Source: Opitutia bacterium UBA4506
GTDB taxonomy: Bacteria > Verrucomicrobiota > Verrucomicrobiia > Opitutales > Puniceicoccaceae
Reading direction: 5' to 3'
Assembly (NCBI GenBank): GCA_002388665.1
Contig: DGMY01000043.1
Location: forward strand, 62,001-126,000
DNA length: 64,000 bases
Of this stretch, positions 53,117-61,293 are shown one piece after another. The position numbers and the translations under genes were made by a program. Position 1 is the stretch's first letter. Each line of letters starts with the position of its first letter. The notes beneath the pieces are model-generated. The model was given only the letters and a program-made list of their open reading frames with translations, did no database searches and was not told the origin of the DNA.

Positions 53117-53509
53117 CACCTGTGTGCTCTCGACGCAAAGTACAGTTTCCAACATCGGGTCGACCACCGCAGCTGCAGCAATCCGGGTTGGATCTGTATT
53201 CGTATTGCTCCGACAGAAGTCGGTACAGCTACACAACAGACGATTGTGGAACCTCACCAGAAACGTAGCAAACACCAAGACGAAAGCCTCCTGCCGACTT
53301 TCGCAACCCCACGGAACGACAGCCAGACGCCGCCAAATGTCGTGAACAGAGCATGAATATTGGGCATCGATTCCATCACTCTCAATCGATAGATCCTATT
53401 TACCACTTGCCCAATCGGCTACTTTTAAATAGCCCTCATGTCCTCAAAGGCAAATATGGTAATGGCAAACCTCCTACACACAGTCGGGAGAAAAAAATTT
53501 GGAATCACG
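53117..53509. other. intergenic region right of the island
   Basis: About 390 bases with no supported gene. An open frame begins at 53438 in phase with the kelch gene, but the added residues are not signal-like. No terminator hairpin with a T tract was found. Confidence 0.35.
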
Positions 53510-54625
53510 ATGAGGTTTTTCTTTCATAGGAATCAATCAACACTTCGCAAGCGTCTGGACCAACCGCCATCAGCGTTTAGACTCCTCCTACCGATTCTAC
53601 TAGTCATCATCGCAACCCCACTCTGCGCAATGGCCGCGCAAGAGGAAAAAATCGCCACGGAATTGTCTTGGCGCCCGATGATTCCGCTCCCTGACAAAGA
53701 CGGTTTCGCACTTCCATTCGCCGGACTCGTAAACGGGTACCCACTCATCGCCGGAGGCGCTAATTTCCCAAACGAACCATTATGGAAAGGAGGTGCGAAA
53801 TCTTGGAGTAGAGAAATTTTTCTCTACGATCCATCTGAACAGGCGTGGGAGAACGTCGGCCTTCTTCCGATACCACTCGCGTACGGGTCATCCTTTCAAC
53901 TCAACGACGCCTTGATTCTAGTCGGAGGCCAAAGCGATGGCGTCGCTACTTCGGCGGTTCTACGAATTCAAATGGAATCAGGCCGAATCGAAATCGACGA
54001 CCCCTTCCCTCCTCTGCCAGAACCCCGCCTTATGGCCGGCGGAATCCGGTTCGGTGAGTACTTCTACCTAATTGGAGGATGTACCACGGAAGAATCGGGG
54101 GGAACAGACGACTTGCTCCGCCTCCCTTTGAACGAAACCAATCCCTCATGGGAACGGCTTGATCCAATTCCCGGAGGGCGACGCTTCCTTCCCACCGTCG
54201 CAACATACAACGATCAAATGATGGTCATCGGAGGTGTTCGAACAACAGAGGACGGAGCAACCACCTACCTAAAGGATGCCTATACCTACAATACATCCAA
54301 AGGCTGGACCCGTTTACCTGACCTGATTTTTCCCTCTGCTGCAGCAGCCTCTCCGGCTCCGGTGCTCCGTGATGGCAGTGTAATCTTAGTAGGAGGAACG
54401 GATGGCACACTGGCAGGCGTCGATCCCTCAACCTATCCTAAGGTTCCCCGGCGTTTGCAGATTCTATTGCCGGACAGATCGGACTGGCAAATCGGCAAGG
54501 ATGCCCCCATTGCACGAGTAGGTGTCTCGACGATCAGATGGAATGAAGGATGGATTTTTCCTACTGGAGAAAGCAGTCCCGGTGTTCGCTCCCCGGAAGT
54601 GTGGTTTCTAAAAATCAAACCATAG
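53510..54625 (+). CDS. NanM-like kelch-repeat protein (cyclically permuted mutarotase family)
   Basis: About 371 residues from the ATG at 53510; 53438 is an alternative giving a very long leader. A hydrophobic export segment (RLLLPILLVIIATPLCAMA) ends near residue 43. LPFAGLVNGYPLIAGGANFP, then WKGGAKSWSREIFLYD, is the signature of the NanM/YjhT family of six-bladed kelch propellers that epimerise N-acetylneuraminate. Further kelch strands end in ILVGGQSDG, YLIGGCTTEE and MVIGGVRTT. It suits a sialic acid or related sugar acid route together with the sialidase-like gene at 61294. Strict sialate use is not proven; no nanA or nanE seen here. Confidence 0.75.
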   Translation: MRFFFHRNQSTLRKRLDQPPSAFRLLLPILLVIIATPLCAMAAQEEKIATELSWRPMIPLPDKDGFALPFAGLVNGYPLIAGGANFPNEPLWKGGAKSWSREIFLYDPSEQAWENVGLLPIPLAYGSSFQLNDALILVGGQSDGVATSAVLRIQMESGRIEIDDPFPPLPEPRLMAGGIRFGEYFYLIGGCTTEESGGTDDLLRLPLNETNPSWERLDPIPGGRRFLPTVATYNDQMMVIGGVRTTEDGATTYLKDAYTYNTSKGWTRLPDLIFPSAAAASPAPVLRDGSVILVGGTDGTLAGVDPSTYPKVPRRLQILLPDRSDWQIGKDAPIARVGVSTIRWNEGWIFPTGESSPGVRSPEVWFLKIKP

Positions 54626-54815
54626 ATTTTTCGGCACGATTACTGCTTTCAGCCTCTTGATAAATGTTCTACGAATCGCCAGGCAGAAAGAGTGAGAGCT
54701 CCGAGCAATCCGATGGGTTGCTGGTGAGCTTCACCGTCGTGAAACAACCAATCGCCTAGGGCGGTTCTACATCATTTCCATATTCGATTTCCCCGAAAAA
54801 CTCGTCTCCTCAAAG

Positions 54816-54827
54816 TGTGTATACACA
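54816..54827. promoter_or_regulatory. 12-bp perfect palindrome upstream of third cassette
   Basis: TGTGTATACACA ends 15 bases before the start of the third large prepilin-like gene. It shares the TGTG arm with the palindrome at 5050 but has no spacer. A GntR-type binding site is plausible; it could block translation or transcription start given the short distance. Confidence 0.4.
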
Positions 54828-54842
54828 GAAATACATATCCAA

Positions 54843-57800
54843 ATGCAGCAGATAATAGCGATTAGGGAAGAGCTCGCGGAAGCCGATGCTTCTGACGATC
54901 TCAATAGAATCTTAGCTCCGAAGAGGAACCGCGAGGGCTTTGCGCTCGTGATCTCTCTCAGCTTGATGAGCCTGGTAATGATCTTGACGCTTTTGCTCTC
55001 AACTCGTGTGCAGATCGAAACCCGCTCGAGCGCCCAATCGCTCCGCTTGGTTCAATCTAAACAGAACGCTATTCTCGCGGCAGCTATCGCCTTGGCCGAC
55101 CTGCAGCGCAGTGCGGGCCCCGACCAACGGACAACCGCACGAGCTGATCTAATAGACGAAGGTTCACCGAATCCGACTTGGACAGGTATATGGCCAACGA
55201 TTGAAACAGAATCTCTCCATCCCGATATCGCAGCCGGAGATCCCATCTGGCTGGTTTCACGATCATCGGCGGATATCTCACCTTCAATTGATACTTCAGC
55301 AGACTCATACGTCTCACTGGTCTCAGCAAAAATGTCTCTCTCCGGAGAAGACCAAACGCCCCCGGTCCGGGGAGAGAAATTGAGTATTCCAAACACATCG
55401 GGATCAACCTCTGGTTCATTTGCCTACTGGATCGGTGATGAAGGAATTAAAACCAATGTCAGATCGACTGAACCAGAATCCTATACTGAGTTTTCATCAA
55501 CCAGCTCCGATCAGTTACTCCGTCTTCAGCTTGCTCATCAACCTCGATGGGAGCAATTCTGGGGAAATTCAGACAGAGTCACTGAATTCGAGATTTCGAG
55601 GGTCACGACGCGAGAATCCATCAACCTACTCTCGAACTTTGCCCCCCTTCAAATTGGTTGGAACGACCTAACCGTTCACAGCCTCAGTCTCTTGACCGAT
55701 CCACGTGAAGGCGGCGTCAAAAAGGATCTAACTCGGATTCTCCAAGCCGACTACTCGGCAGATAGCAGATTCTTCAACGATCAGCCAATCGCGCCCGACC
55801 ACTTTTCCGATGTTTACGAAACACCTACAGATGCCACGAACTCCGCATCAACCCAAAGTTCTCCCAGCTGGGGAATCCTCCGCTCATACCACAACTTGCA
55901 CACGAAAAACACAACCGAAGGCGAATTACTCCCAACTTTCCCCGTCCACAAACAAACTTCTTCTCAGCAGGGGATATTCCCTGTTGTCGGCATGATCGAA
56001 ATGAATTTCTCGGCGAAGTCCCAGGAGACTCCCGTCGCTGAAGGATCGGATCAATATTTGATGCAAATTACCATTCAGCCGGTAGTGACGCTAATTAATC
56101 CCTACGATGTCGCCCTTGAACCCAACGATTATACCGTTCTAATCAACTATCCTGCGGCCAGTGCCGGAACTACCGATGGAGGACTGATTATCACCGACGG
56201 CAATCGCGTTGGCCCCGGCAAAGTGTTCAATCCAGCGGTCGACATTTTTATGGCGCGTCCGCTCCATGGCCCAGACGCTTTCGGAGATGGATCGTGGATT
56301 GAAATGGAGATCAGTTCCGCTGGATTTGAACCCGGAGAAGCAAGAATCTTCAGCCTCAACGCGGGCGGCGATTTTAACATCCCAGCTGGTGGAGGACCGA
56401 TTCCGCTAGGACCCGGCCTCAACCTAATCGATTTTGCAATTCGTGATACCAACGTGACCGTATCTCAATCCCGGCTGGATGATCGGTCAAAGTCATTCAG
56501 CCTTCGACTACGAGCTAGTAGTGGCCCTGAGATCCAACTCCGCCTCAACGAGGAGACGAAACCCTTACAGAAAATTGTGGATGTTGTGTACAATTCTACA
56601 ACCGACTACCCGTTTCACCTCGCCGAACCTGGCCTAAACGCGATACCAAACCGCATGGTGCTGCGTCATTCAGCACAAGACATCGTGACCACTCCAGGAA
56701 CGACCCTGGACGCAGAGAGCGGCGCCCGCTCCTTCTCTCTATACAATCTTCGAGCCCCGTTCAGCAGAAAGGAACCCGACATCAATGAATGGGTGACAAA
56801 CCCCCTGTATCAGGGACTACGAATCAACCCCGATGTCTACGGAACGACACCATTCTCCGACCAAAACGCGTTCTGGGGTCCCAGCGTATGGGAAGGAGAA
56901 ACCCACATACCAATGTTTTCGGTCCCTCGCATGCCAGTGATTTCCCTCGGAGCACTACAACACAGCAACGTCAGCCTTGAGGCCTGGTTTCCAGGATACG
57001 CAATCGGAAACAGCTGGGCATCCCCCTATTTCAATCCGGAGGATGTCGATCTCTCGTACGCACTAAACGAGGTCCTCTGGGATCAATTCTTTTTCTCCGG
57101 TCTTCCCGACGGTCTTTCCGACTGGCCGGAACGAACCGATTGGCTGAACCCTCGATTCACCAGCCTACAGGAATTCACGAGTGATTTTGCGTACGACGAG
57201 GAGCTAATTAGTGGACTGATCGGAATACAAGGCGGCTTCAACATCAACTCGACCTCCGTTGAAGCCTGGACTGCACTACTGCAAAGTCTCCAGAATCTCG
57301 AGGTTCCATTTGGACGCACCGCATCTACCATTCAAGCCGAACCATCCAATCCGGCAGACCCAAAGACTCCATTCCCCCGCCAAAAGCTACCGGGCGGAAA
57401 CTCCGACGAAAAGTGGACCGGATTCCGGAGTTTGCTTGAATCAGAAACGGAAGCCTTAGCCGAGGCAATTGTAGAGCAGATCCGAACACGTGGACCGTTC
57501 CTCTCGATGTCATCATTTGTAAACCGTGATCTTTCGGCAGACAGAAACTCGCAGGAAAATCTAATGGGCTCTTTACAAGCCGCCATCGAGAACAGCGGTA
57601 TCAATGAATGGTGGAACGACCCTTCCAATGATCCCCAAGTTCCGTCATTTGAAGAACGAGTCGTTGGGTCATCGCCCCTCCCGCAGCTCCTTTATCCCGA
57701 AGCTGAAGCGGGCCCTCGATCTGCCGCCGCTCCGGGCTACTTCACTCAAGCCGACCTACTACAAGTATTGTCCCCGTTAATACAGACTCGATCCGACACG

Positions 57801-58016
57801 TTTACAATACGAACATATGGCTCAACTGCCCCTTCCTTCAACGGCGATTCCGGAGCTGAAACCTGGATGGAATTAGTAGTCCAGAGACTACCGGATTTCG
57901 TCGATGATTCTCAACCTTTCGAAACCGATCTGGCATCGCTAAATCGCGTAAACTCAGAATTTGGCCGGCATTTCCAAGTCGTCTCGGTTCGCTGGATCGA
58001 TGAGGAGAAGCTCTAG
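54843..58016 (+). CDS. large prepilin-like protein, Verru_Chthon cassette protein A type (copy 3)
   Basis: A 1057-residue protein, shortest of the three. It has a longer polar leader (about 31 residues) before GFALVISLSLMSLVMILTLL. Shared landmarks: SAGPDQRTTARADLI, YWIGDEGIKTNV, GGVKKDLTRIL, INPYDVALEP, FNINSTSVEAWTALL, RGPFLSMSSFVNRD, PGYFTQADLLQVL and RSDTFTIRTYG, ending EFGRHFQVVSVRW. The conserved C-terminal third suggests the working part is there, while the middle varies. The partner gene begins 23 bases later. Function unknown, expected to be exported and membrane-anchored. Confidence 0.75.
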   Translation: MQQIIAIREELAEADASDDLNRILAPKRNREGFALVISLSLMSLVMILTLLLSTRVQIETRSSAQSLRLVQSKQNAILAAAIALADLQRSAGPDQRTTARADLIDEGSPNPTWTGIWPTIETESLHPDIAAGDPIWLVSRSSADISPSIDTSADSYVSLVSAKMSLSGEDQTPPVRGEKLSIPNTSGSTSGSFAYWIGDEGIKTNVRSTEPESYTEFSSTSSDQLLRLQLAHQPRWEQFWGNSDRVTEFEISRVTTRESINLLSNFAPLQIGWNDLTVHSLSLLTDPREGGVKKDLTRILQADYSADSRFFNDQPIAPDHFSDVYETPTDATNSASTQSSPSWGILRSYHNLHTKNTTEGELLPTFPVHKQTSSQQGIFPVVGMIEMNFSAKSQETPVAEGSDQYLMQITIQPVVTLINPYDVALEPNDYTVLINYPAASAGTTDGGLIITDGNRVGPGKVFNPAVDIFMARPLHGPDAFGDGSWIEMEISSAGFEPGEARIFSLNAGGDFNIPAGGGPIPLGPGLNLIDFAIRDTNVTVSQSRLDDRSKSFSLRLRASSGPEIQLRLNEETKPLQKIVDVVYNSTTDYPFHLAEPGLNAIPNRMVLRHSAQDIVTTPGTTLDAESGARSFSLYNLRAPFSRKEPDINEWVTNPLYQGLRINPDVYGTTPFSDQNAFWGPSVWEGETHIPMFSVPRMPVISLGALQHSNVSLEAWFPGYAIGNSWASPYFNPEDVDLSYALNEVLWDQFFFSGLPDGLSDWPERTDWLNPRFTSLQEFTSDFAYDEELISGLIGIQGGFNINSTSVEAWTALLQSLQNLEVPFGRTASTIQAEPSNPADPKTPFPRQKLPGGNSDEKWTGFRSLLESETEALAEAIVEQIRTRGPFLSMSSFVNRDLSADRNSQENLMGSLQAAIENSGINEWWNDPSNDPQVPSFEERVVGSSPLPQLLYPEAEAGPRSAAAPGYFTQADLLQVLSPLIQTRSDTFTIRTYGSTAPSFNGDSGAETWMELVVQRLPDFVDDSQPFETDLASLNRVNSEFGRHFQVVSVRWIDEEKL

Positions 58017-58039
58017 AAATCGCAAGAACACTGTACATC

Positions 58040-58837
58040 ATGTTTACCCGTCGCACTCTCTACTGCGCTTTCATCCTGATGCTCGTGCCCAGTATAGCCA
58101 GATCGATCGACAATAGCGAAACCACACATAGTTTCTATTTCCGATTGATGGGCCTTCCGCCAATGGGTCAAAAACAAGTACAGCATATCGACGAAGGACT
58201 AGATCAAAGCGTGTATGGAATCCGTTTCTTGTCCGGAGACGGTGAGACACAGATCATCGACCGGATTCCACTCTTTTCCCGATCGCCCCGATTCCGGTAT
58301 GAAGGCACAGGTCCTCTAACCTTCTTTCGTCAAAATGCCGACGCCCAACTTCCCGACAAAGTTCTGGAGACGCTTGATATCGATCCATCGTGGAAAGAAA
58401 TACTGATTCTCGTACTGCCCGATGAAGTTGGCGCTCAAAATGAATTCCACACGATGGTCATGAGTGACGACAAAAACTCCTTTCCACCAAATTCTGTACG
58501 TCTGATCAATTTTGCTCAAAACGACTTAGCCTGGAAAGTTGGTCAAAACCTCAAACTGATCACCAAGGGAAAAGGTCTGTCCGTTCCCATAAATATAGAT
58601 AAGCCACAAATGGTCCCTCTAAAGATAGCAATGCTGGTTCCTGAAGATGGGGAATGGAGAAAAATTTTCTCAAGCGCGCTCCCGTTTCGCGGAAACAGCC
58701 GCTACATGTGCATTGTTCTGCCTTCGCCCAGAGACCCCCTCCTCCCGAGGATCCCTCCGATCATCATTCAGGACATCCCCCAACCACTTCCAGAAACAAC
58801 TCCCACCGAGGAAGAAGAAATTCTTCAATCCCACTAG
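58040..58837 (+). CDS. secreted cassette partner protein (copy 3), unknown function
   Basis: A 265-residue protein with signal peptide MFTRRTLYCAFILMLVPSIA. Shared pattern: FRYEGTGPLTFFRQ near 85, VRLINFAQNDLAWKVG near 155, and DGEWRKIFSSALPFRG near 208 then CIVLPSPRD. It ends in a Pro- and Glu-rich tail (PLPETTPTEEEEILQSH) absent from the other two. Likely periplasmic or surface partner of the upstream protein. Confidence 0.65.
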   Translation: MFTRRTLYCAFILMLVPSIARSIDNSETTHSFYFRLMGLPPMGQKQVQHIDEGLDQSVYGIRFLSGDGETQIIDRIPLFSRSPRFRYEGTGPLTFFRQNADAQLPDKVLETLDIDPSWKEILILVLPDEVGAQNEFHTMVMSDDKNSFPPNSVRLINFAQNDLAWKVGQNLKLITKGKGLSVPINIDKPQMVPLKIAMLVPEDGEWRKIFSSALPFRGNSRYMCIVLPSPRDPLLPRIPPIIIQDIPQPLPETTPTEEEEILQSH

Positions 58838-58894
58838 CAATCCAGAACAGGAGCCCAACCGCCTGCCTTTGACTGCCACTCCAATTTCAACTGT

Positions 58895-58904
58895 GTATGA
58901 ATAC
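58895..58904 (+). promoter_or_regulatory. short palindrome before first GntR gene
   Basis: GTATGAATAC, with GTAT and ATAC around GA, ending 5 bases before the GntR start. It contains the GAATAC core of the palindromes at 5050 and 11431. It could be an autoregulatory site, though the start-codon overlap range means it could be chance. Confidence 0.3.
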
Positions 58905-58909
58905 TTAAA

Positions 58910-59641
58910 ATGAAACGTCCCGTCATCATTGCCCATGAATATATTCGCAATCGCATTCTCTCTGGTGAATTCGCTACAGGGGACACACTGTCAACCAAGC
59001 ATCTTGCCGATGACATAGGCGTGAGCCGAACCCCTATCCGCGACGCCCTTCGCCAACTGGAAACCGAAGGGCTGGTCGAAATTTATCCCCGCCAGGAGGC
59101 ACGAGTGAAACAAGCCAGCTACGAGGAGCTGCGGGATATTTGGGAGCTACGTATCGCCCTGGAAACACACGCCGCCTCACTCGCCGCTCTTCGACATACC
59201 CAGGAGGACATCGAGCGAATGGAACGACTCCTCGATGAAATGAGAAATCTGGTCGAAAAATTCCAGGATGACCCGGACCGCGAAACCCGATTGAGAGTTC
59301 ACCGACTACTTGGCCAAGCCGATATGAGGTTCCACCTTTCTATTTTCGACGCATCCCGGAACCGTTTAATCAAAGACGAGATCCACCGCTTTCGGCTCAT
59401 TCACGACGTGGTCCTGCCCTTCAGCAAGAATCCGTCCCGCATTAGCGACACCAAGAGTTTCGCCGAGAACCTGATCGTGTGGGAGAGCCACCGCACGATC
59501 CTGGACGCCATAAAAGCCAAAGATATCGAGGCGACGTATATCGCAATGAAGGAGCACCTAACCCCACCGAAAAAACAACAGCTTCAAGATCTCCGGGATG
59601 AGATGGAAAATCGATCCATCAAACTCGCAGAACTCGTCTAA
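58910..59641 (+). CDS. GntR family regulator, FCD domain (first copy)
   Basis: A 243-residue repressor. The winged HTH is at about residues 8-65 (AHEYIRNRILSGEFATGDTL then IGVSRTPIRDALRQLETEGL), followed by an all-helical FCD ligand domain with DIWELRIALETHAA, and histidines in MRFHLSIF and ESHRTILDAI that usually bind a metal. FadR/ExuR-type members sense sugar acids such as hexuronates. It lies 23 bases upstream of the SDR gene, so the regulator and enzyme are co-transcribed. Confidence 0.9.
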   Translation: MKRPVIIAHEYIRNRILSGEFATGDTLSTKHLADDIGVSRTPIRDALRQLETEGLVEIYPRQEARVKQASYEELRDIWELRIALETHAASLAALRHTQEDIERMERLLDEMRNLVEKFQDDPDRETRLRVHRLLGQADMRFHLSIFDASRNRLIKDEIHRFRLIHDVVLPFSKNPSRISDTKSFAENLIVWESHRTILDAIKAKDIEATYIAMKEHLTPPKKQQLQDLRDEMENRSIKLAELV

Positions 59642-59664
59642 TTACTCAAATACCCCAAGCAACT

Positions 59665-60468
59665 ATGGACGCCCACGAATACTACGACCTAACAGGCAAA
59701 GTTGCCATTGTAACCGGCGGCGCTGGCTGGCTCGGCACTCCCATGTCAGAAGCCTTAGCCGAAATGGGAGCGACCGTCGCAGTAATTGACATTAATCGCG
59801 ATGCAATTGACCGAGTGGTCGACTCGCTGGAGTCCCGCAATCTCAAGGCCATCGGCAAGGTCGCCGACACAATAGAAGAGACTTCATTGCGTAAAGTGAT
59901 CGACGAAGTCGCCAATGAGCTCGGGCGGCTGGATGTGCTAATCAATTGTGCCTACAAAACCCCAACACCACTTCTCGATGAGACTACAGGAGACGACATG
60001 CAGGAGGCCTTCAAAGCCGCTACTGCATTTATGGTGGGCGCACAGCAGGCCGCTATCCATATGCGGAAGGTAGGCGGCGGCAGCATTATCAATGTCGGAA
60101 GCATGTACGGCTCTGTCACCGGATATCCTGAGGTGTACAAAGACTTAATGGATCCGAACCCAATCACCTACCAAGCCAGCAAAGGGGCGGTTTTACAAAT
60201 AACTCGGCACCTATCGGTTTACTACGCTGAAGATGGAATACGCGTAAATACTCTTAGCCCCGGACCATTTCCAAACCCGAACAAGCCGGGATACAAAGAG
60301 GATCCTAATCTAAAGGAATTTGTCCGTCGTCTAGGCAAAAACTCTCCAATGGGACGAATTGGCAGACCTGATGAGTTCAAGGGACCAGTCACCTTTCTCG
60401 CCTCCAATGCGTCCAGCTACGTTACGGGCCAAAACCTTCTTGTCGACGGAGGCTGGACAGTCTGGTAG
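59665..60468 (+). CDS. SDR family oxidoreductase, gluconate-dehydrogenase-like
   Basis: A 267-residue classical short-chain dehydrogenase. TGGAGWLGTPM (residues 18-28) binds the cofactor, Asp41 in VIDIN favours NAD, NCAYK replaces the usual NNAG, and the catalytic Ser146, Tyr169 and Lys173 are present (YQASK). FNP-rich loop (GPFPNPNKPGY) and VDGGWTVW end are like gluconate 5-dehydrogenase or KduD-type enzymes acting on sugar acids. Paired with the FCD regulator, a sugar-acid step is the best guess. It ends 48 bases from the convergent second GntR gene. Confidence 0.82.
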   Translation: MDAHEYYDLTGKVAIVTGGAGWLGTPMSEALAEMGATVAVIDINRDAIDRVVDSLESRNLKAIGKVADTIEETSLRKVIDEVANELGRLDVLINCAYKTPTPLLDETTGDDMQEAFKAATAFMVGAQQAAIHMRKVGGGSIINVGSMYGSVTGYPEVYKDLMDPNPITYQASKGAVLQITRHLSVYYAEDGIRVNTLSPGPFPNPNKPGYKEDPNLKEFVRRLGKNSPMGRIGRPDEFKGPVTFLASNASSYVTGQNLLVDGGWTVW

Positions 60469-60516
60469 TCCCCCAGCATTTCCCCTCTACCTGTTACCTG
60501 ACCCGTATTTCGCTCC

Positions 60517-61251
60517 CTACAGTTCGTCACGGGAATCTCGCGACAGAAGGTCTTCGGGATGCGCGACTCCTTTTCGGATGATCACATCCTTAATATGTTC
60601 CTCCATTGCCGATCGCGCCGCAGTGACATCGCGCGACTCAATCGCTTTGAGAACAGCGCTGTGAGAAGCCTGCACCCCGCGCAAATGGGAAGCATCCCTC
60701 TGCCGTCCGAGCTCTGTTTCTATGACTGAGGCAAACGTACCGGTTCTCCCTTCGACCACTTGCCTGATAAGATTCATTCGCTCAACTTCGCGACGCACCA
60801 TACTGTTTCGCGATGCATCGATTATTGCCATATGAAACATCACATCGGCTTTGACCAGCTGCTCACGAACCGAGAGCTGAAATGGATCGTTCAACAGTTG
60901 TTCCGTCAGTTTTTTAAATTGATCAAATGTCCCTTGAATCAATCTCATCTCGTTACTAGTCCGATTCTCAGCCGCTTGCCCAGCGGCAAAGGATTCTAAA
61001 GCGAGCCTCACTTCACACAATTCGGTAAACTCTTTTTCATCCATCTGAGTAACGTGCGCCCCCAACCGGGAAACAATGGTAACCAAACCATCCGACTCCA
61101 AACGGCGAAGAGCGTCCCGCACCGGAGTTCGGCTAACTCCAATTTGAATCGCTAGATCACCCGTCATCAAAGGCTCTCCCGGTGCAAAGCATCCGCTCAA
61201 AATCTTCTCTCGTAGAAAATCATACGCAACATCCGTATTAACCCTCCTCAT
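60517..61251 (-). CDS. GntR family regulator, FCD domain (second copy)
   Basis: A 244-residue repressor with the same plan as the one at 58910: winged HTH (YDFLREKILSGCFAPGEPL, IGVSRTPVRDALRRLESDGL), then FCD domain with LCEVRLALESFAAGQAA, VMFHMAIIDASRN and ASHSAVLKAI. It is a paralogue with clearly different sequence, so it may respond to another ligand. It lies 42 bases downstream of the sialidase-like fusion on the same strand, probably in one transcript, and converges on the SDR gene. Confidence 0.9.
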   Translation of the reverse strand: MRRVNTDVAYDFLREKILSGCFAPGEPLMTGDLAIQIGVSRTPVRDALRRLESDGLVTIVSRLGAHVTQMDEKEFTELCEVRLALESFAAGQAAENRTSNEMRLIQGTFDQFKKLTEQLLNDPFQLSVREQLVKADVMFHMAIIDASRNSMVRREVERMNLIRQVVEGRTGTFASVIETELGRQRDASHLRGVQASHSAVLKAIESRDVTAARSAMEEHIKDVIIRKGVAHPEDLLSRDSRDEL

Positions 61252-61293
61252 TGTAAATCCTCCAAATTCATTACTCGATTATCTAACAACTAT

